Origin: Streptomyces sp. YIM 121038
GTDB lineage: Bacteria > Actinomycetota > Actinomycetes > Streptomycetales > Streptomycetaceae
Direction of reading: 5' to 3'
DNA length: 64,000 nt
Assembly (NCBI RefSeq): GCF_006088715.1
Contig: NZ_CP030771.1
Coordinates: forward strand, 3,596,001 to 3,660,000
Positions within the stretch are counted from its first letter, which is position 1; every line of letters begins with the position of its first letter. Shown one piece after another: positions 17,726-26,296 of this stretch. The position numbers and the translations under genes are program-made. Below the pieces are notes generated by a model that was given only the letters and a program-made list of their open reading frames with translations, was not told the DNA's origin and made no database searches.

Positions 17726-18904
17726 ATGGCCGGAACCACCCCGTCCAACGGGTCGCCCGGTGTTCCGGGCACGCCCCGCGTGCTCCGCGCCATGAACGAC
17801 CGCGCCGCGCTCGACCTGCTCGCCGCCCACGGGCCGCTCACCCGCACCCGCATCGGCGAGCTCACCGGCCTGTCCAAGCCCACCACCTCGCAGCTGCTCA
17901 GCCGCCTGGAGAGCGCGGGCCTGGTCCGCACCACCGGCCGCCAGAGCGGCCGCCCCGGACCCAACGCCGTCCTGTACGAGATCGACCCCGGCGCGGGCAG
18001 CGTCGCCGCCCTGTCCGCCGACCCCACCGGGCTGACCGCCCTGGTCGCCGACATCACCGGGCGCGAGGTGGGCCGCTTCCGCATCGAGGCCGACGCCATC
18101 GCCGAGGACGTGCGCCACCGCACCGCCCAGCTCGTCGCCGAGGCCGTGGACGGGGCGCTCGCCCAGGCCGGGCTCGGCCACGACGACCTGCGCGCCACCG
18201 TCATCGGCACGCCCGGCGCCATCGACCCGCACGACGGCCGGCTCCGCTACGCCCCGCATCTGCCCGGCTGGCACTCGCGCACCCTGCGCGCCGAGCTCGC
18301 CGAGGTGCTCGGCACCCCGGTCACCATCGAGAACGACGTGAACCTCGCCGCCATCGCCGAGCAGTACGAGGGCGCGGCCCAGGACCACGACGACTTCGTG
18401 CTCGCCTGGCTCGACGAGGGCGTGGGCGCCGCGATCGTCCTCGGCGGCACCCTGCTGCGCGGCGCGACCGGCGGCGCGGGCGAGATCGGCTACATGCCGG
18501 TGCCGGGCGCCCCGCTCCTGCGCGGCCCCGAGTCGACGCCCGGCTCCTACCGGGGCGGCTTCGAGAGCCTCGTCTCCGGCTCCGTGGTCCGCAGGCGGGC
18601 CGGGGGCAAGCCGCTCGCCGACGCCCTCGCCGACCCCGCCGTGCGCGACGAGCTGGCCGGTCACATCGCCACCGCCCTCGCCGCGGTCGTGGCGGTCGTC
18701 GACCCCGAGCTCGTCGTCCTGTCCGGCCAGGTGCCGCAGGCGGGCGGCGAGGAGCTGCGCCTGCGCGTCGAGGCCGAGCTGACCGGCCTGGCGCTGCCCC
18801 GCCCCCTGCTGCGCATCAGCGAGCTCGACGGGGACCCGATCCTCACCGGCGCCCTGCGCACGGCCCTCACCCAGGCCCGCGACACCCTCTTCGACACGGC
18901 CTGA
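17726..18904 (+). CDS. ROK family transcriptional regulator
   Basis: 392 residues. N-terminal winged HTH (about 20-75): DLLAAHGPLTRTRIGELTGL then SKPTTSQLLSRLESAGLVRT. The ROK sugar-kinase-like domain follows with VIGTPGAIDPHDG and the ENDVNLAAIAEQYEGA motif. The usual ROK zinc signature (CxCGxxGC) is not present; the region reads APLLRGPESTPGSYRGGFES, so it is probably a pure regulator without kinase function. Start at ATG 17726; an in-frame GTG at 17714 is an alternative. First gene of the sugar operon and its likely repressor. Confidence 0.93.
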   Translation: MAGTTPSNGSPGVPGTPRVLRAMNDRAALDLLAAHGPLTRTRIGELTGLSKPTTSQLLSRLESAGLVRTTGRQSGRPGPNAVLYEIDPGAGSVAALSADPTGLTALVADITGREVGRFRIEADAIAEDVRHRTAQLVAEAVDGALAQAGLGHDDLRATVIGTPGAIDPHDGRLRYAPHLPGWHSRTLRAELAEVLGTPVTIENDVNLAAIAEQYEGAAQDHDDFVLAWLDEGVGAAIVLGGTLLRGATGGAGEIGYMPVPGAPLLRGPESTPGSYRGGFESLVSGSVVRRRAGGKPLADALADPAVRDELAGHIATALAAVVAVVDPELVVLSGQVPQAGGEELRLRVEAELTGLALPRPLLRISELDGDPILTGALRTALTQARDTLFDTA

Positions 18905-18920
18905 GCCGCGCCGGACCCCG

Positions 18921-18976
18921 CACTCCCCCGTCCGCTCCCTCCCCCTTCTCCCTCCCTCTCCTCCCTCTCCTCCCTC
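18921..18976. repeat. Polypyrimidine tract in front of the sugar-binding gene
   Basis: More than 50 bases almost free of purines on the + strand, with repeats of CTCCCTC and CTCCTCC, directly before the AAAGGAAG ribosome binding site of the binding-protein gene. It may mark the operon's second transcript start or a post-transcriptional element. Confidence 0.5.
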
Positions 18977-18994
18977 CCGCAAAGGAAGTCCGCC

Positions 18995-20335
18995 ATGCCG
19001 CGATGGCGCATACGCGCACGCGTGCCGGTCGTGCTCGCCGCCGCCGGACTGCTCCTGTCCGGCTGCGCCAACCCGAGCACCGGCAGCGACGACGACGATC
19101 CGACCAAGCCCGTGACGCTCAAGTTCTGGCACGGCTGGTCGGCGCCCGGCGAGGTCAAGGCGATCGACGAGAGCATCGAGCGGTTCGAGAAGCTGCACCC
19201 GAACATCGATGTGAAGGCGACCGGCAACGTCACCGACGCCACCATCAACCAGGCCCTCAGGGCGGGCGGCGGCGAGGCCCCCGACGTGGTGGTCTCCTTC
19301 ACCACCAACAACGTCGGCCAGTACTGCGACTCCGGCATGTGGGTCGACCTCGACCCCTTCATGAAGAAGACCGGCCTCGACAAGAAGAAGACGTTCCCCA
19401 AGACCCTCCTCGACTACACGAGCTACCAGGGCACCCAGTGCGCGCTGCCGCTCCTCGCGGACGCGTTCGGCATGTACTACAACAAGGACCTCTTCGAGGA
19501 GGCGGGCATCGCGCACCCGCCGCGCACCATGTCGGAGCTGAAGGCCACGGCCAAGAAGCTGACCGTGCGCAGCGGCAAGGACTCGTACAAGCGGGTCGGC
19601 TACATGCCCAACTTCCGCCTGTACCAGGGCAGCCCGGACCGCCTCTTCGCGCAGTGGGGCCCGCGCTACTTCGACGCCGACGGCAAGTCGCGGCTGGCGA
19701 AGGAACCCGCCTCGTACGACTACTACAAGACGACGAACGCGCTGATCGACGCGCAGGGCGGCTTCGGAGACCTGGAGAAGTTCCGCCTGACCTTCGGCGA
19801 CGAGATGTCCAGCCAGAACGCCTTCCTCACCCAGAAGCTCGCCATGCTCCTGGACGGCGAGTGGCGCGGCCTGATGCTGAAGGACGCCAAGGCCAAGTTC
19901 AACTGGGACGTCGCGCCCCTTCCGGTGCCCGACGACCAGGCCGACACCTACGGCCGCGGCTTCATCACGGGCACCGTCGCGGGCATCGCGCACAGCAGCA
20001 AGCACCAGAACGCGGCCTGGGAGCTGGTGCGCTTCCTGACCGCCGACACCGGCCAGGTCGTGGACCTCGCCAACGCCATCCACAACGTGCCCTCGACGTT
20101 CGCGGCCCTCAAGTCGCCGAAGCTGGACGCCGATCCGACGTTCCGCACCTTCTTCAAGATCCTGCGGAGCAAGCACAGCCAGGCCCTGCCGCCGACCACC
20201 AACGGCAACTCCTACGTCAACTCGTTCGGGGACTACTCGTACGGGGTCGAGGCGGGCCACGAGAAGAACCTGCGCGAGGGCCTGAAGGAACTCGACGACC
20301 AGATCGACGCCGACAACCTCCAGTCAGAGAACTGA
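18995..20335 (+). CDS. Sugar ABC transporter substrate-binding lipoprotein
   Basis: 446 residues. Signal peptide with lipobox LLLSGC, Cys at residue 24. The mature domain is a family-1 carbohydrate-binding protein: VTLKFWHGWSAPGEVKAIDE start, LLADAFGMYYNKDLFEEAGI, and the hinge region GFITGTVAGIAHSSKHQNAA with WELVRFLT. It delivers an oligosaccharide or glycoside to the two permeases that follow. The energising ATPase is not in the operon; a shared MsiK-type ATPase elsewhere is the usual solution in Streptomyces. Confidence 0.95.
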   Translation: MPRWRIRARVPVVLAAAGLLLSGCANPSTGSDDDDPTKPVTLKFWHGWSAPGEVKAIDESIERFEKLHPNIDVKATGNVTDATINQALRAGGGEAPDVVVSFTTNNVGQYCDSGMWVDLDPFMKKTGLDKKKTFPKTLLDYTSYQGTQCALPLLADAFGMYYNKDLFEEAGIAHPPRTMSELKATAKKLTVRSGKDSYKRVGYMPNFRLYQGSPDRLFAQWGPRYFDADGKSRLAKEPASYDYYKTTNALIDAQGGFGDLEKFRLTFGDEMSSQNAFLTQKLAMLLDGEWRGLMLKDAKAKFNWDVAPLPVPDDQADTYGRGFITGTVAGIAHSSKHQNAAWELVRFLTADTGQVVDLANAIHNVPSTFAALKSPKLDADPTFRTFFKILRSKHSQALPPTTNGNSYVNSFGDYSYGVEAGHEKNLREGLKELDDQIDADNLQSEN

Positions 20336-20348
20336 GGAGGGCCCCGCC

Positions 20349-21281
20349 ATGGCAACACTCTCACCCCCGACGCGCCGCAGACTGCGCGTGCTCGGCTTCC
20401 TCTCCCCCTGGCTGATCGGCTTCAGCGTCTTCTTCGCGTACCCGCTGATCGCCACCGTCTACTTCTCGTTCATGCACTACAACCAGATCAAGGAGCCCAC
20501 GTTCGTGGGCCTGAAGAACTGGCGGTACGTGTTCGAGCAGATGCCGCTCTTCGGCCCGGCCCTGTGGAACACGCTGTGGCTGGTCGTCGTGATGGTGGCC
20601 CTGCGCGTGCTCTTCGGGCTCTCGCTCGGGCTGCTCGTGACGAAGATCAAGAGCGGGGTCGGGTTCTTCCGCACCGCGTTCTACATCCCCTATCTGGCCC
20701 CGCCGGTGGCGGCCACCGTCGCCTTCGTCTTCCTGCTCAACCCGGGCACGGGTCCGGTCAACGAGATCCTGTCCAAGGTCGGCATCGACGCGCCCACCTG
20801 GTTCAACGACCCGAACTGGGCCAAGCCGTCCCTGGTGATGCTGTCCCTGTGGGGCATCGGCGACCTGATGGTGATCTTCATGGCCGCGCTGCTCGACGTC
20901 CCCAAGGAGCAGTACGAGGCCGCGGAGCTCGACGGAGCGGGCTCCTGGGCGAAGTTCCGGTACGTCACCTGGCCCTCGATCACACCGATCGTGATGTTCG
21001 CCGTGGTCACCGGGATCGTGCAGACCATGCAGTACTACACGCAGGCCCTGGTCGCCGGGAAGATCGCCTCCGGCGTCAACATCGGGCCCGGCTCGGTGAT
21101 CCAGCCCGGCTACCCCGACCACTCCACGCTCACGGTCCCCCAGCTCGTCTACTCGATGGGCTTCCAGAACTTCAACACCGGCGCGGCGTGCGTGCTCTCG
21201 CTCGTGCTCTTCGCCATCGCCATGGCCGCGACCCTGCTGCTCATGCGCAAGCGCTCGGGCCTGCTCTCGGCGGAGGACTGA
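20349..21281 (+). CDS. Sugar ABC transporter permease (MalF-type)
   Basis: 310 residues, six predicted membrane helices. LGFLSPWLIGFSVFFAYPLI at the N-terminus and the ATPase-docking loop EQYEAAELDGAGSWAKFRYV (EAA motif) near residue 190 identify a family-1 carbohydrate permease. Starts 13 bp after the binding protein, with GAGGAGGGCC as ribosome binding site. Confidence 0.95.
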   Translation: MATLSPPTRRRLRVLGFLSPWLIGFSVFFAYPLIATVYFSFMHYNQIKEPTFVGLKNWRYVFEQMPLFGPALWNTLWLVVVMVALRVLFGLSLGLLVTKIKSGVGFFRTAFYIPYLAPPVAATVAFVFLLNPGTGPVNEILSKVGIDAPTWFNDPNWAKPSLVMLSLWGIGDLMVIFMAALLDVPKEQYEAAELDGAGSWAKFRYVTWPSITPIVMFAVVTGIVQTMQYYTQALVAGKIASGVNIGPGSVIQPGYPDHSTLTVPQLVYSMGFQNFNTGAACVLSLVLFAIAMAATLLLMRKRSGLLSAED

Positions 21282-21286
21282 TCCCC

Positions 21287-22198
21287 ATGACTTCCACGAC
21301 CCTCAGCGCGCCCGCGCCCTCGAAGGCCGCCGCGCCCGCGGGGCGGCGCGACCCCGCGGCCGTCCGTGCCCGCCGCAAGCGGATCCTGCACTGGATCGCC
21401 GTGCACAGCGTGGCGATCGCCGTCGCGCTGCTCTTCCTCCTGCCGTTCGTCTTCGTCTTCCTGACGTCCGTGATGAGCGACTCCCAGGCGATGAGCGGCG
21501 ACCTGTGGCCGTCCTCCTGGCACTGGGAGAACTACAAGACCGTCTTCGAGACCGACGGCTTCCTCACCTGGTGGCGCAACTCCCTGCTGTACGCGGGCCT
21601 CGGCACGCTCTTCACCGTGTGCTCGGCGATCCCCGTCGCGTACGCGCTCGCCAAGTTCCGCTTCCGCGGCCGCCGCACCGCGATGCTGCTCGTCATCTCC
21701 ACGATGATGCTGCCGCCGCAGGTCATCGTGATCCCGATGTACCTGGTGTGGGCCCAGCAGTTCCACCTGTCCGGCACGCTGTGGCCGCTGATCATCCCGA
21801 TGGCGTTCGGCGACGCGTACTCGATCTTCCTGCTCCGCCAGTTCCTCCTGACCATCCCCAAGGAGTACATCGAGTCGGCGCGCGTCGACGGCTGCGGCGA
21901 GTTCAGGACGCTCCTGACGATCATCGTGCCGATGGCCAAGCCGGGCATCGCGGCGATCGCGCTCTTCCAGTTCTTCTACTGCTGGAACGACTACTTCGGC
22001 CCGCAGATCTACGCGGCGCAGGACCCGGGCTCGTGGACGCTGAGCTACGGCCTGGAGTCCTTCAAGAGCGCCCACATGGTGAACTGGAACATGACCATGG
22101 CGGCGACGCTCCTTGTCATGGCTCCGGTCATCGTCATCTTCTTCTTCGCACAAAAGGCCTTCGTGGAAGGCGTCACCCTCACCGGAGTAAAGGGCTGA
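21287..22198 (+). CDS. Sugar ABC transporter permease (MalG-type)
   Basis: 303 residues. About six membrane helices; the EAA loop is KEYIESARVDGCGEFRTLLT near residue 195 and the C-terminus FFFAQKAFVEGVTLTGVKG is the typical MalG ending. ATG at 21287, 5 nt after the preceding stop, so it is tightly coupled to the other permease. Confidence 0.95.
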   Translation: MTSTTLSAPAPSKAAAPAGRRDPAAVRARRKRILHWIAVHSVAIAVALLFLLPFVFVFLTSVMSDSQAMSGDLWPSSWHWENYKTVFETDGFLTWWRNSLLYAGLGTLFTVCSAIPVAYALAKFRFRGRRTAMLLVISTMMLPPQVIVIPMYLVWAQQFHLSGTLWPLIIPMAFGDAYSIFLLRQFLLTIPKEYIESARVDGCGEFRTLLTIIVPMAKPGIAAIALFQFFYCWNDYFGPQIYAAQDPGSWTLSYGLESFKSAHMVNWNMTMAATLLVMAPVIVIFFFAQKAFVEGVTLTGVKG

Positions 22199-22205
22199 AT
22201 CAGCA

Positions 22206-23471
22206 ATGAAGCTCGCAGTGGTCGGCGGAGGCTCGACCTACACACCCGAACTCATCGACGGCTTCGCGCGGTTGAGGGACACCCTGCCGATCGAGGAGCT
22301 CGTCCTCGTCGACCCGGCGGCGGAGCGCCTCGAACTCGTCGGCGGCCTCGCCCGGCGCATCTTCGCCAAGCAGGGCCACCCGGGCCGGATCGTCACCACG
22401 TCCGACGTGGACGCGGGCGTCGCCGACGCCGACGCGGTCCTGCTCCAGCTGCGCGTCGGCGGCCAGGCCGCCCGCCAGCAGGACGAGACCTGGCCCCTGG
22501 AGTGCGGCTGCGTCGGCCAGGAGACGACCGGAGCGGGCGGCCTGGCCAAGGCGCTGCGCACCGTCCCGGTGGTCCTGGACATCGCCGAGCGCGTGCGCCG
22601 CACCAACCCGAACGCCTGGATCATCGACTTCACCAACCCCGTCGGCATCGTCACCCGCGCGCTGCTCCAGGCCGGGCACAAGGCCGTCGGCCTGTGCAAC
22701 GTGGCGATCGGCTTCCAGCGGAAGTTCGCCGCGCACCTGGGCGTGGACCCGGCGCGGGTGCACCTGGACCACGTGGGCCTGAACCACCTGACCTGGGAGC
22801 TCGGCGTCCGGCTCGGCGGCCCCGAGGGCGAGAACGTCCTGCCGGGCCTCCTCGCCGAGCACGGCGAGGCCATCGCGGCCGACCTGCGCATGCCGCAGAC
22901 CCTGGTGGACCGCCTCGGCGTCGTCCCCTCCTACTACCTGCGCTACTTCTACCAGCACGACGAGGTCGTGCGGGAGCTGGCCACCAAGCCCTCGCGGGCG
23001 GCCGAAGTCGCGGAGATGGAACGGCAGTTGCTGGCGATGTACGGCGACCCGGCCCTGGACGAGAAGCCGGAGCTGCTCGCCAAGCGCGGCGGCGCCTTCT
23101 ACTCGGAGGCGGCCGTGGACCTCGCGGCGTCCCTCCTGGGTGGTGGCGGCAGCCCGTACCAGGTGGTCAACACCTACAACAACGGCACGCTCCCCTTCCT
23201 CCCCGACGACGCGGTCATCGAGGTCCAGGCCTCGGTCGGCAAGGAGGGCGCCACCCCGCTGGCCGTCCCGTCGCTCGACCCGCTCTTCTCCGGCCTGATC
23301 GCGAGCGTCACCGCGTACGAGGACCTGGCGCTGCACGCGGCCCTGCACGGCGGCCGCGACCGCGTCTTCAAGGCGCTGCTCGCCCACCCGCTGGTCGGCC
23401 AGTACGCGTACGCGGAGCAGCTCACCGACAAGCTCGTCGCGCACAACCGGGAGCACCTGGCGTGGGCCTGA
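22206..23471 (+). CDS. 6-phospho-beta-glucosidase (GH4)
   Basis: 421 residues. NAD-binding start KLAVVGGGSTYTPELIDGFA, then the GH4 features NPVGIVTRALLQ, GLCNVAIGFQR and HVGLNHLTW, including the Cys/Asn and His that bind the Mn ion. GH4 enzymes cleave phospho-glycosides by a redox mechanism that needs NAD+ and Mn2+. Located between the permeases and a sugar kinase, it probably processes the imported disaccharide once phosphorylated. Starts 7 bp after the permease. Confidence 0.93.
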   Translation: MKLAVVGGGSTYTPELIDGFARLRDTLPIEELVLVDPAAERLELVGGLARRIFAKQGHPGRIVTTSDVDAGVADADAVLLQLRVGGQAARQQDETWPLECGCVGQETTGAGGLAKALRTVPVVLDIAERVRRTNPNAWIIDFTNPVGIVTRALLQAGHKAVGLCNVAIGFQRKFAAHLGVDPARVHLDHVGLNHLTWELGVRLGGPEGENVLPGLLAEHGEAIAADLRMPQTLVDRLGVVPSYYLRYFYQHDEVVRELATKPSRAAEVAEMERQLLAMYGDPALDEKPELLAKRGGAFYSEAAVDLAASLLGGGGSPYQVVNTYNNGTLPFLPDDAVIEVQASVGKEGATPLAVPSLDPLFSGLIASVTAYEDLALHAALHGGRDRVFKALLAHPLVGQYAYAEQLTDKLVAHNREHLAWA

Positions 23472-24439
23472 GTTCCGTGCTCGCCATCGACGCGGGCAAC
23501 AGCAAGACCGACGTCGCGGTGGTCGCGGCCGACGGCAGCGTCGTCGGCACGGCCCGCGGCGGCGGATTCCGGCCCCCGCAGGACGGCGTCGAGACGGCCG
23601 TGGACGTCCTCGCGGACGCCGTGGGCCGGGCCCTGCGGGAAGCGGGCCCGACGTCCGTCGGCCACGTCTCGGCCTGCCTGGCCAACGCCGACCTCCCGGT
23701 CGAGGAGCGGGAGCTCGCCGACGCGCTGCGCCGCCGCGGCTGGGGCGGGACCGTCGACGTGCGCAACGACACCTTCGCGGTGCTGCGCGCGGGCCTCCTG
23801 GAGGACGCGGAGCCGCGCGGCGTCGCCGTGGTGTGCGGCGCGGGCGTCAACTGCGTGGGCATGCTGCCCGACGGGCGCACCGCCCGCTTCCCCGCCATCG
23901 GCAAGATCTCCGGCGACTGGGGCGGGGGCGGCGGGCTCGCCCAGGAGGCCCTGTGGCACGCCGCCCGCGCCGAGGACGGGCGCGGCGGACCCACCGCGCT
24001 GATGCGGGACCTGCCCGCGCACTTCGGGCTCGACTCCATGTACGCGCTCATCGAGGCGCTGCACCTGGGCCGCGTCGAGGCGGTGCGCCAGCACGAGCTG
24101 ACGCCCGTGCTGTTCGCCACGGCCGCCGCGGGTGACGCGGTCGCGCGGGCGCTGGTGGAGCGGATGGCGGAGGAGATCGTCGCCATGGCCGCGGTGGCGC
24201 TCGCCCGCCTCGACCTCCTGGAGGAGGAGGCGCCCGTGCTCCTGGGCGGCAGCGTGCTGGCCGCGCGCCACCGCCTTCTGGACGACGGCGTCCGCTCCCG
24301 GCTCGCCGAGCGCGCGCCCAAGGCCGTGCCCCGCGTGGTCACCGAACCCCCCGTCCTGGGCGCGGCCCTCCTCGCCCTGGACACCACGGCGGCCCCGCCC
24401 TCCGCGTACGCCCGCCTCCGCCACCACTACGCCTTCTGA
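23462..24439 (+). CDS. N-acetylglucosamine kinase-like protein (BadF/BadG/BcrA/BcrD ATPase fold)
   Basis: 325 residues. Phosphate-1 loop SVLAIDAGNSKTDVAVVAAD at the N-terminus; VVCGAGVNCVGMLPDG and KISGDWGGGGGLAQEA in the middle; VLLGGSVLA near the C-terminus. This is the BadF/NAGK branch of the ASKHA fold, with kinases for N-acetylglucosamine or related sugars. The GTG at 23462 overlaps the upstream stop by 10 bp; a GTG at 23477 is an alternative. As the last gene of the operon it supplies the phosphorylation step needed by the GH4 enzyme or for the released sugar. Confidence 0.85.
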   Translation: MGLSSVLAIDAGNSKTDVAVVAADGSVVGTARGGGFRPPQDGVETAVDVLADAVGRALREAGPTSVGHVSACLANADLPVEERELADALRRRGWGGTVDVRNDTFAVLRAGLLEDAEPRGVAVVCGAGVNCVGMLPDGRTARFPAIGKISGDWGGGGGLAQEALWHAARAEDGRGGPTALMRDLPAHFGLDSMYALIEALHLGRVEAVRQHELTPVLFATAAAGDAVARALVERMAEEIVAMAAVALARLDLLEEEAPVLLGGSVLAARHRLLDDGVRSRLAERAPKAVPRVVTEPPVLGAALLALDTTAAPPSAYARLRHHYAF

Positions 24440-24789
24440 CCCCGGCTCAAAGCACCGCGCTACCGCGCTTGTCCTCAAACGCCGGACGGGCTGGTTGGGC
24501 CCGCCGCACGCCGTCGTTCGACTGACCGCCGAACGACGGCGCGCAGGCCGCCAGGTCGGGGCCCGACCGGCTCGTTGGGTGTCACGGGTGGGGGCGGTGG
24601 GAGAGATCCCGCCGCGGCGGCGGTGCGGAAGGGAACCGGAGCGCGGTCGAGCGCGTGTTCCAAAGTGCGCGGCCCACCGCAATCCGCACAAGATCGAGGC
24701 AAGCCCCGTGCGGATCCCCGCCCCGACGGCGATACTTGCGGCCGAGCACCACTTCCTGCCCGGGGCCCGGGGTCCAGGAAGAGACGGCG
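24440..24789. other. Intergenic region before the signalling locus
   Basis: 350 bp without a credible gene. It carries copy 2 of the dispersed repeat (24471-24492), then inverted pieces of GAACGACGGCG/CGCCGTCGTTC near 24510-24540, and the promoter region of the GlnX-like gene. Confidence 0.5.
24471..24492 (-). repeat. Dispersed 22-bp intergenic repeat, copy 2
   Basis: Exact inverted match of 12221-12242 (contains GTCCTCAAACGCCGGACGG). Shortly downstream of the sugar kinase stop. Confidence 0.8.
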
Positions 24790-26256
24790 GTGCCACGCCC
24801 GATGACCGAGGGGGAGGTCGAGGCCCAGGTGACACACCCGCCAGCAGCACCCGAGGCACCGCCCGCGGCGCGGCCCGCCGCGGCGCCCGCCGCTGTGCCG
24901 GAGCCGCCGCCCAAGGCCCCCGCGCGGGAGTCCGCCTGGGCGGAGGGCGTCAAGCGCCTGCGCAAGGCGGCCACCACGGAGCCGGGCAGGCTCCGCGTCA
25001 TCGGCGCGGTCCTCGCCGCCCTGGTCCTGGCGTTCGGCGCGGTCACCACCTGGGAGACGACGTCGCGCGCGGACGCCGCGGACCGCGTGCTGCACCGCAG
25101 CCAGCCGCTGAGCGCGGACGCCGCCGCGATCTACCGCTCCCTCGCGGACGCCAACACGGCCGCCTCGACCGGCTTCCTGGGCGGCGGCCAGGAGCCCGCG
25201 AACATAAGGGAGCGCTACCAGCGGGACATCGAGCGGGCCAGCGAGAAGCTGGCCACGGCCGCGGCGAACGCGGGCACCGGCGGCAACGGCTCGTCGGCCG
25301 CGGCGATCAGCGCGCTCAACAAGCTGCTGCCCCGGTACGCGTCCCTGATCGAGCGGGCCCGCGCCAACAACCGCCAGGGCCTGCCTCTCGGCGGCGCCTA
25401 TCTGCGGTACGCCAACGACACCATGCAGACCCGCATGCTGCCCGCCGCGGAGAAGCTCTACAAGGCCGAGAACCAGCGCCTGGACGACGACTACGCCGAC
25501 GCCGAGCCCTACCCGTGGGCCTCGCTGGCCCTCGGCGCCCTCGCCCTGGCCGCGCTCGTGTGGGCCCAGCGCCGCAACTACCGGCGGACGAACCGGGTGT
25601 TCAACGCGGGCCTCCTCGCCGCCAGCACGGCCGCCGCCGTCGTCCTGCTGTGGCTCGTCGTCGGCCACACCGTGGCCCGCTCCGGCCTCAGCACCTCGTA
25701 CGACGACGGCGTTCGGTCCCTGACCGTCCTCAACGACGCCCGGATCAGCTCCCTCAAGGCCCGGGGCAACGAGAACCTGACCCTGGTCAGCAGGGGCGCG
25801 GAGACGACCGAGGACGGCAAGGACGCGTTCGACACCGCCTACCAGGAGCAGATGAGGCGGCTCGCGGGCGGGTCCGGGCTGCTCGCGCGGGCGGCCCGGC
25901 TCGCCGACGACGGCGCGGGGCAGCGCCCGGTCGCGGCCGCGGTGGACAACGTGACCGAGTGGAAGGCCCGGCACAAGTCGGCCCGCGCCAGCGACGACGC
26001 GGGCTCCTACGAGGCCGCGCTCGACAAGGTCATCGGCTCCGAGAGCACCAAGGGCGAGTCGACGGGCGAGTCCTTCGACAATGTGGACGCCGCCCTGGAC
26101 ACGGCGCTCGCGCACGAGCAGCGCGAGTTCCAGCAGGCCGCGCAGGACGGCAAGGGCGCGATGACGGGCCTGCCCGTCGGCGCGGCCGTGCTCGCGGTCC
26201 TCGGCGCGGCGGGCGCGGTGCTCGGCATCGGCCGCAGGCTGTCGGAGTACCGGTGA
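24790..26256 (+). CDS. glnX: GlnX-like membrane sensor protein
   Basis: 488 residues. An Ala/Pro-rich cytoplasmic N-terminus of about 75 residues precedes TM1 (VIGAVLAALVLAFGAVTTW). A helical extracytoplasmic domain follows, then TM2 (WASLALGALALAALVWA) and TM3 (AGLLAASTAAAVVLLWLVVG), a second helical external domain, and TM4 (VGAAVLAVLGAAGAVLGIG). Duplicated four-helix sensor modules with four TMs match GlnX, which in Mycobacterium precedes glnH and pknG and passes the ligand state of GlnH to PknG. Start GTG 24790 with AGGAAG upstream; ATG 24802 is an alternative. It heads the locus, 40 bp before glnH. Confidence 0.8.
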   Translation: MPRPMTEGEVEAQVTHPPAAPEAPPAARPAAAPAAVPEPPPKAPARESAWAEGVKRLRKAATTEPGRLRVIGAVLAALVLAFGAVTTWETTSRADAADRVLHRSQPLSADAAAIYRSLADANTAASTGFLGGGQEPANIRERYQRDIERASEKLATAAANAGTGGNGSSAAAISALNKLLPRYASLIERARANNRQGLPLGGAYLRYANDTMQTRMLPAAEKLYKAENQRLDDDYADAEPYPWASLALGALALAALVWAQRRNYRRTNRVFNAGLLAASTAAAVVLLWLVVGHTVARSGLSTSYDDGVRSLTVLNDARISSLKARGNENLTLVSRGAETTEDGKDAFDTAYQEQMRRLAGGSGLLARAARLADDGAGQRPVAAAVDNVTEWKARHKSARASDDAGSYEAALDKVIGSESTKGESTGESFDNVDAALDTALAHEQREFQQAAQDGKGAMTGLPVGAAVLAVLGAAGAVLGIGRRLSEYR

Positions 26257-26296
26257 GCGGGGCAGGGGTGACGGGGTGAAGGGAGGCACGCGGACG

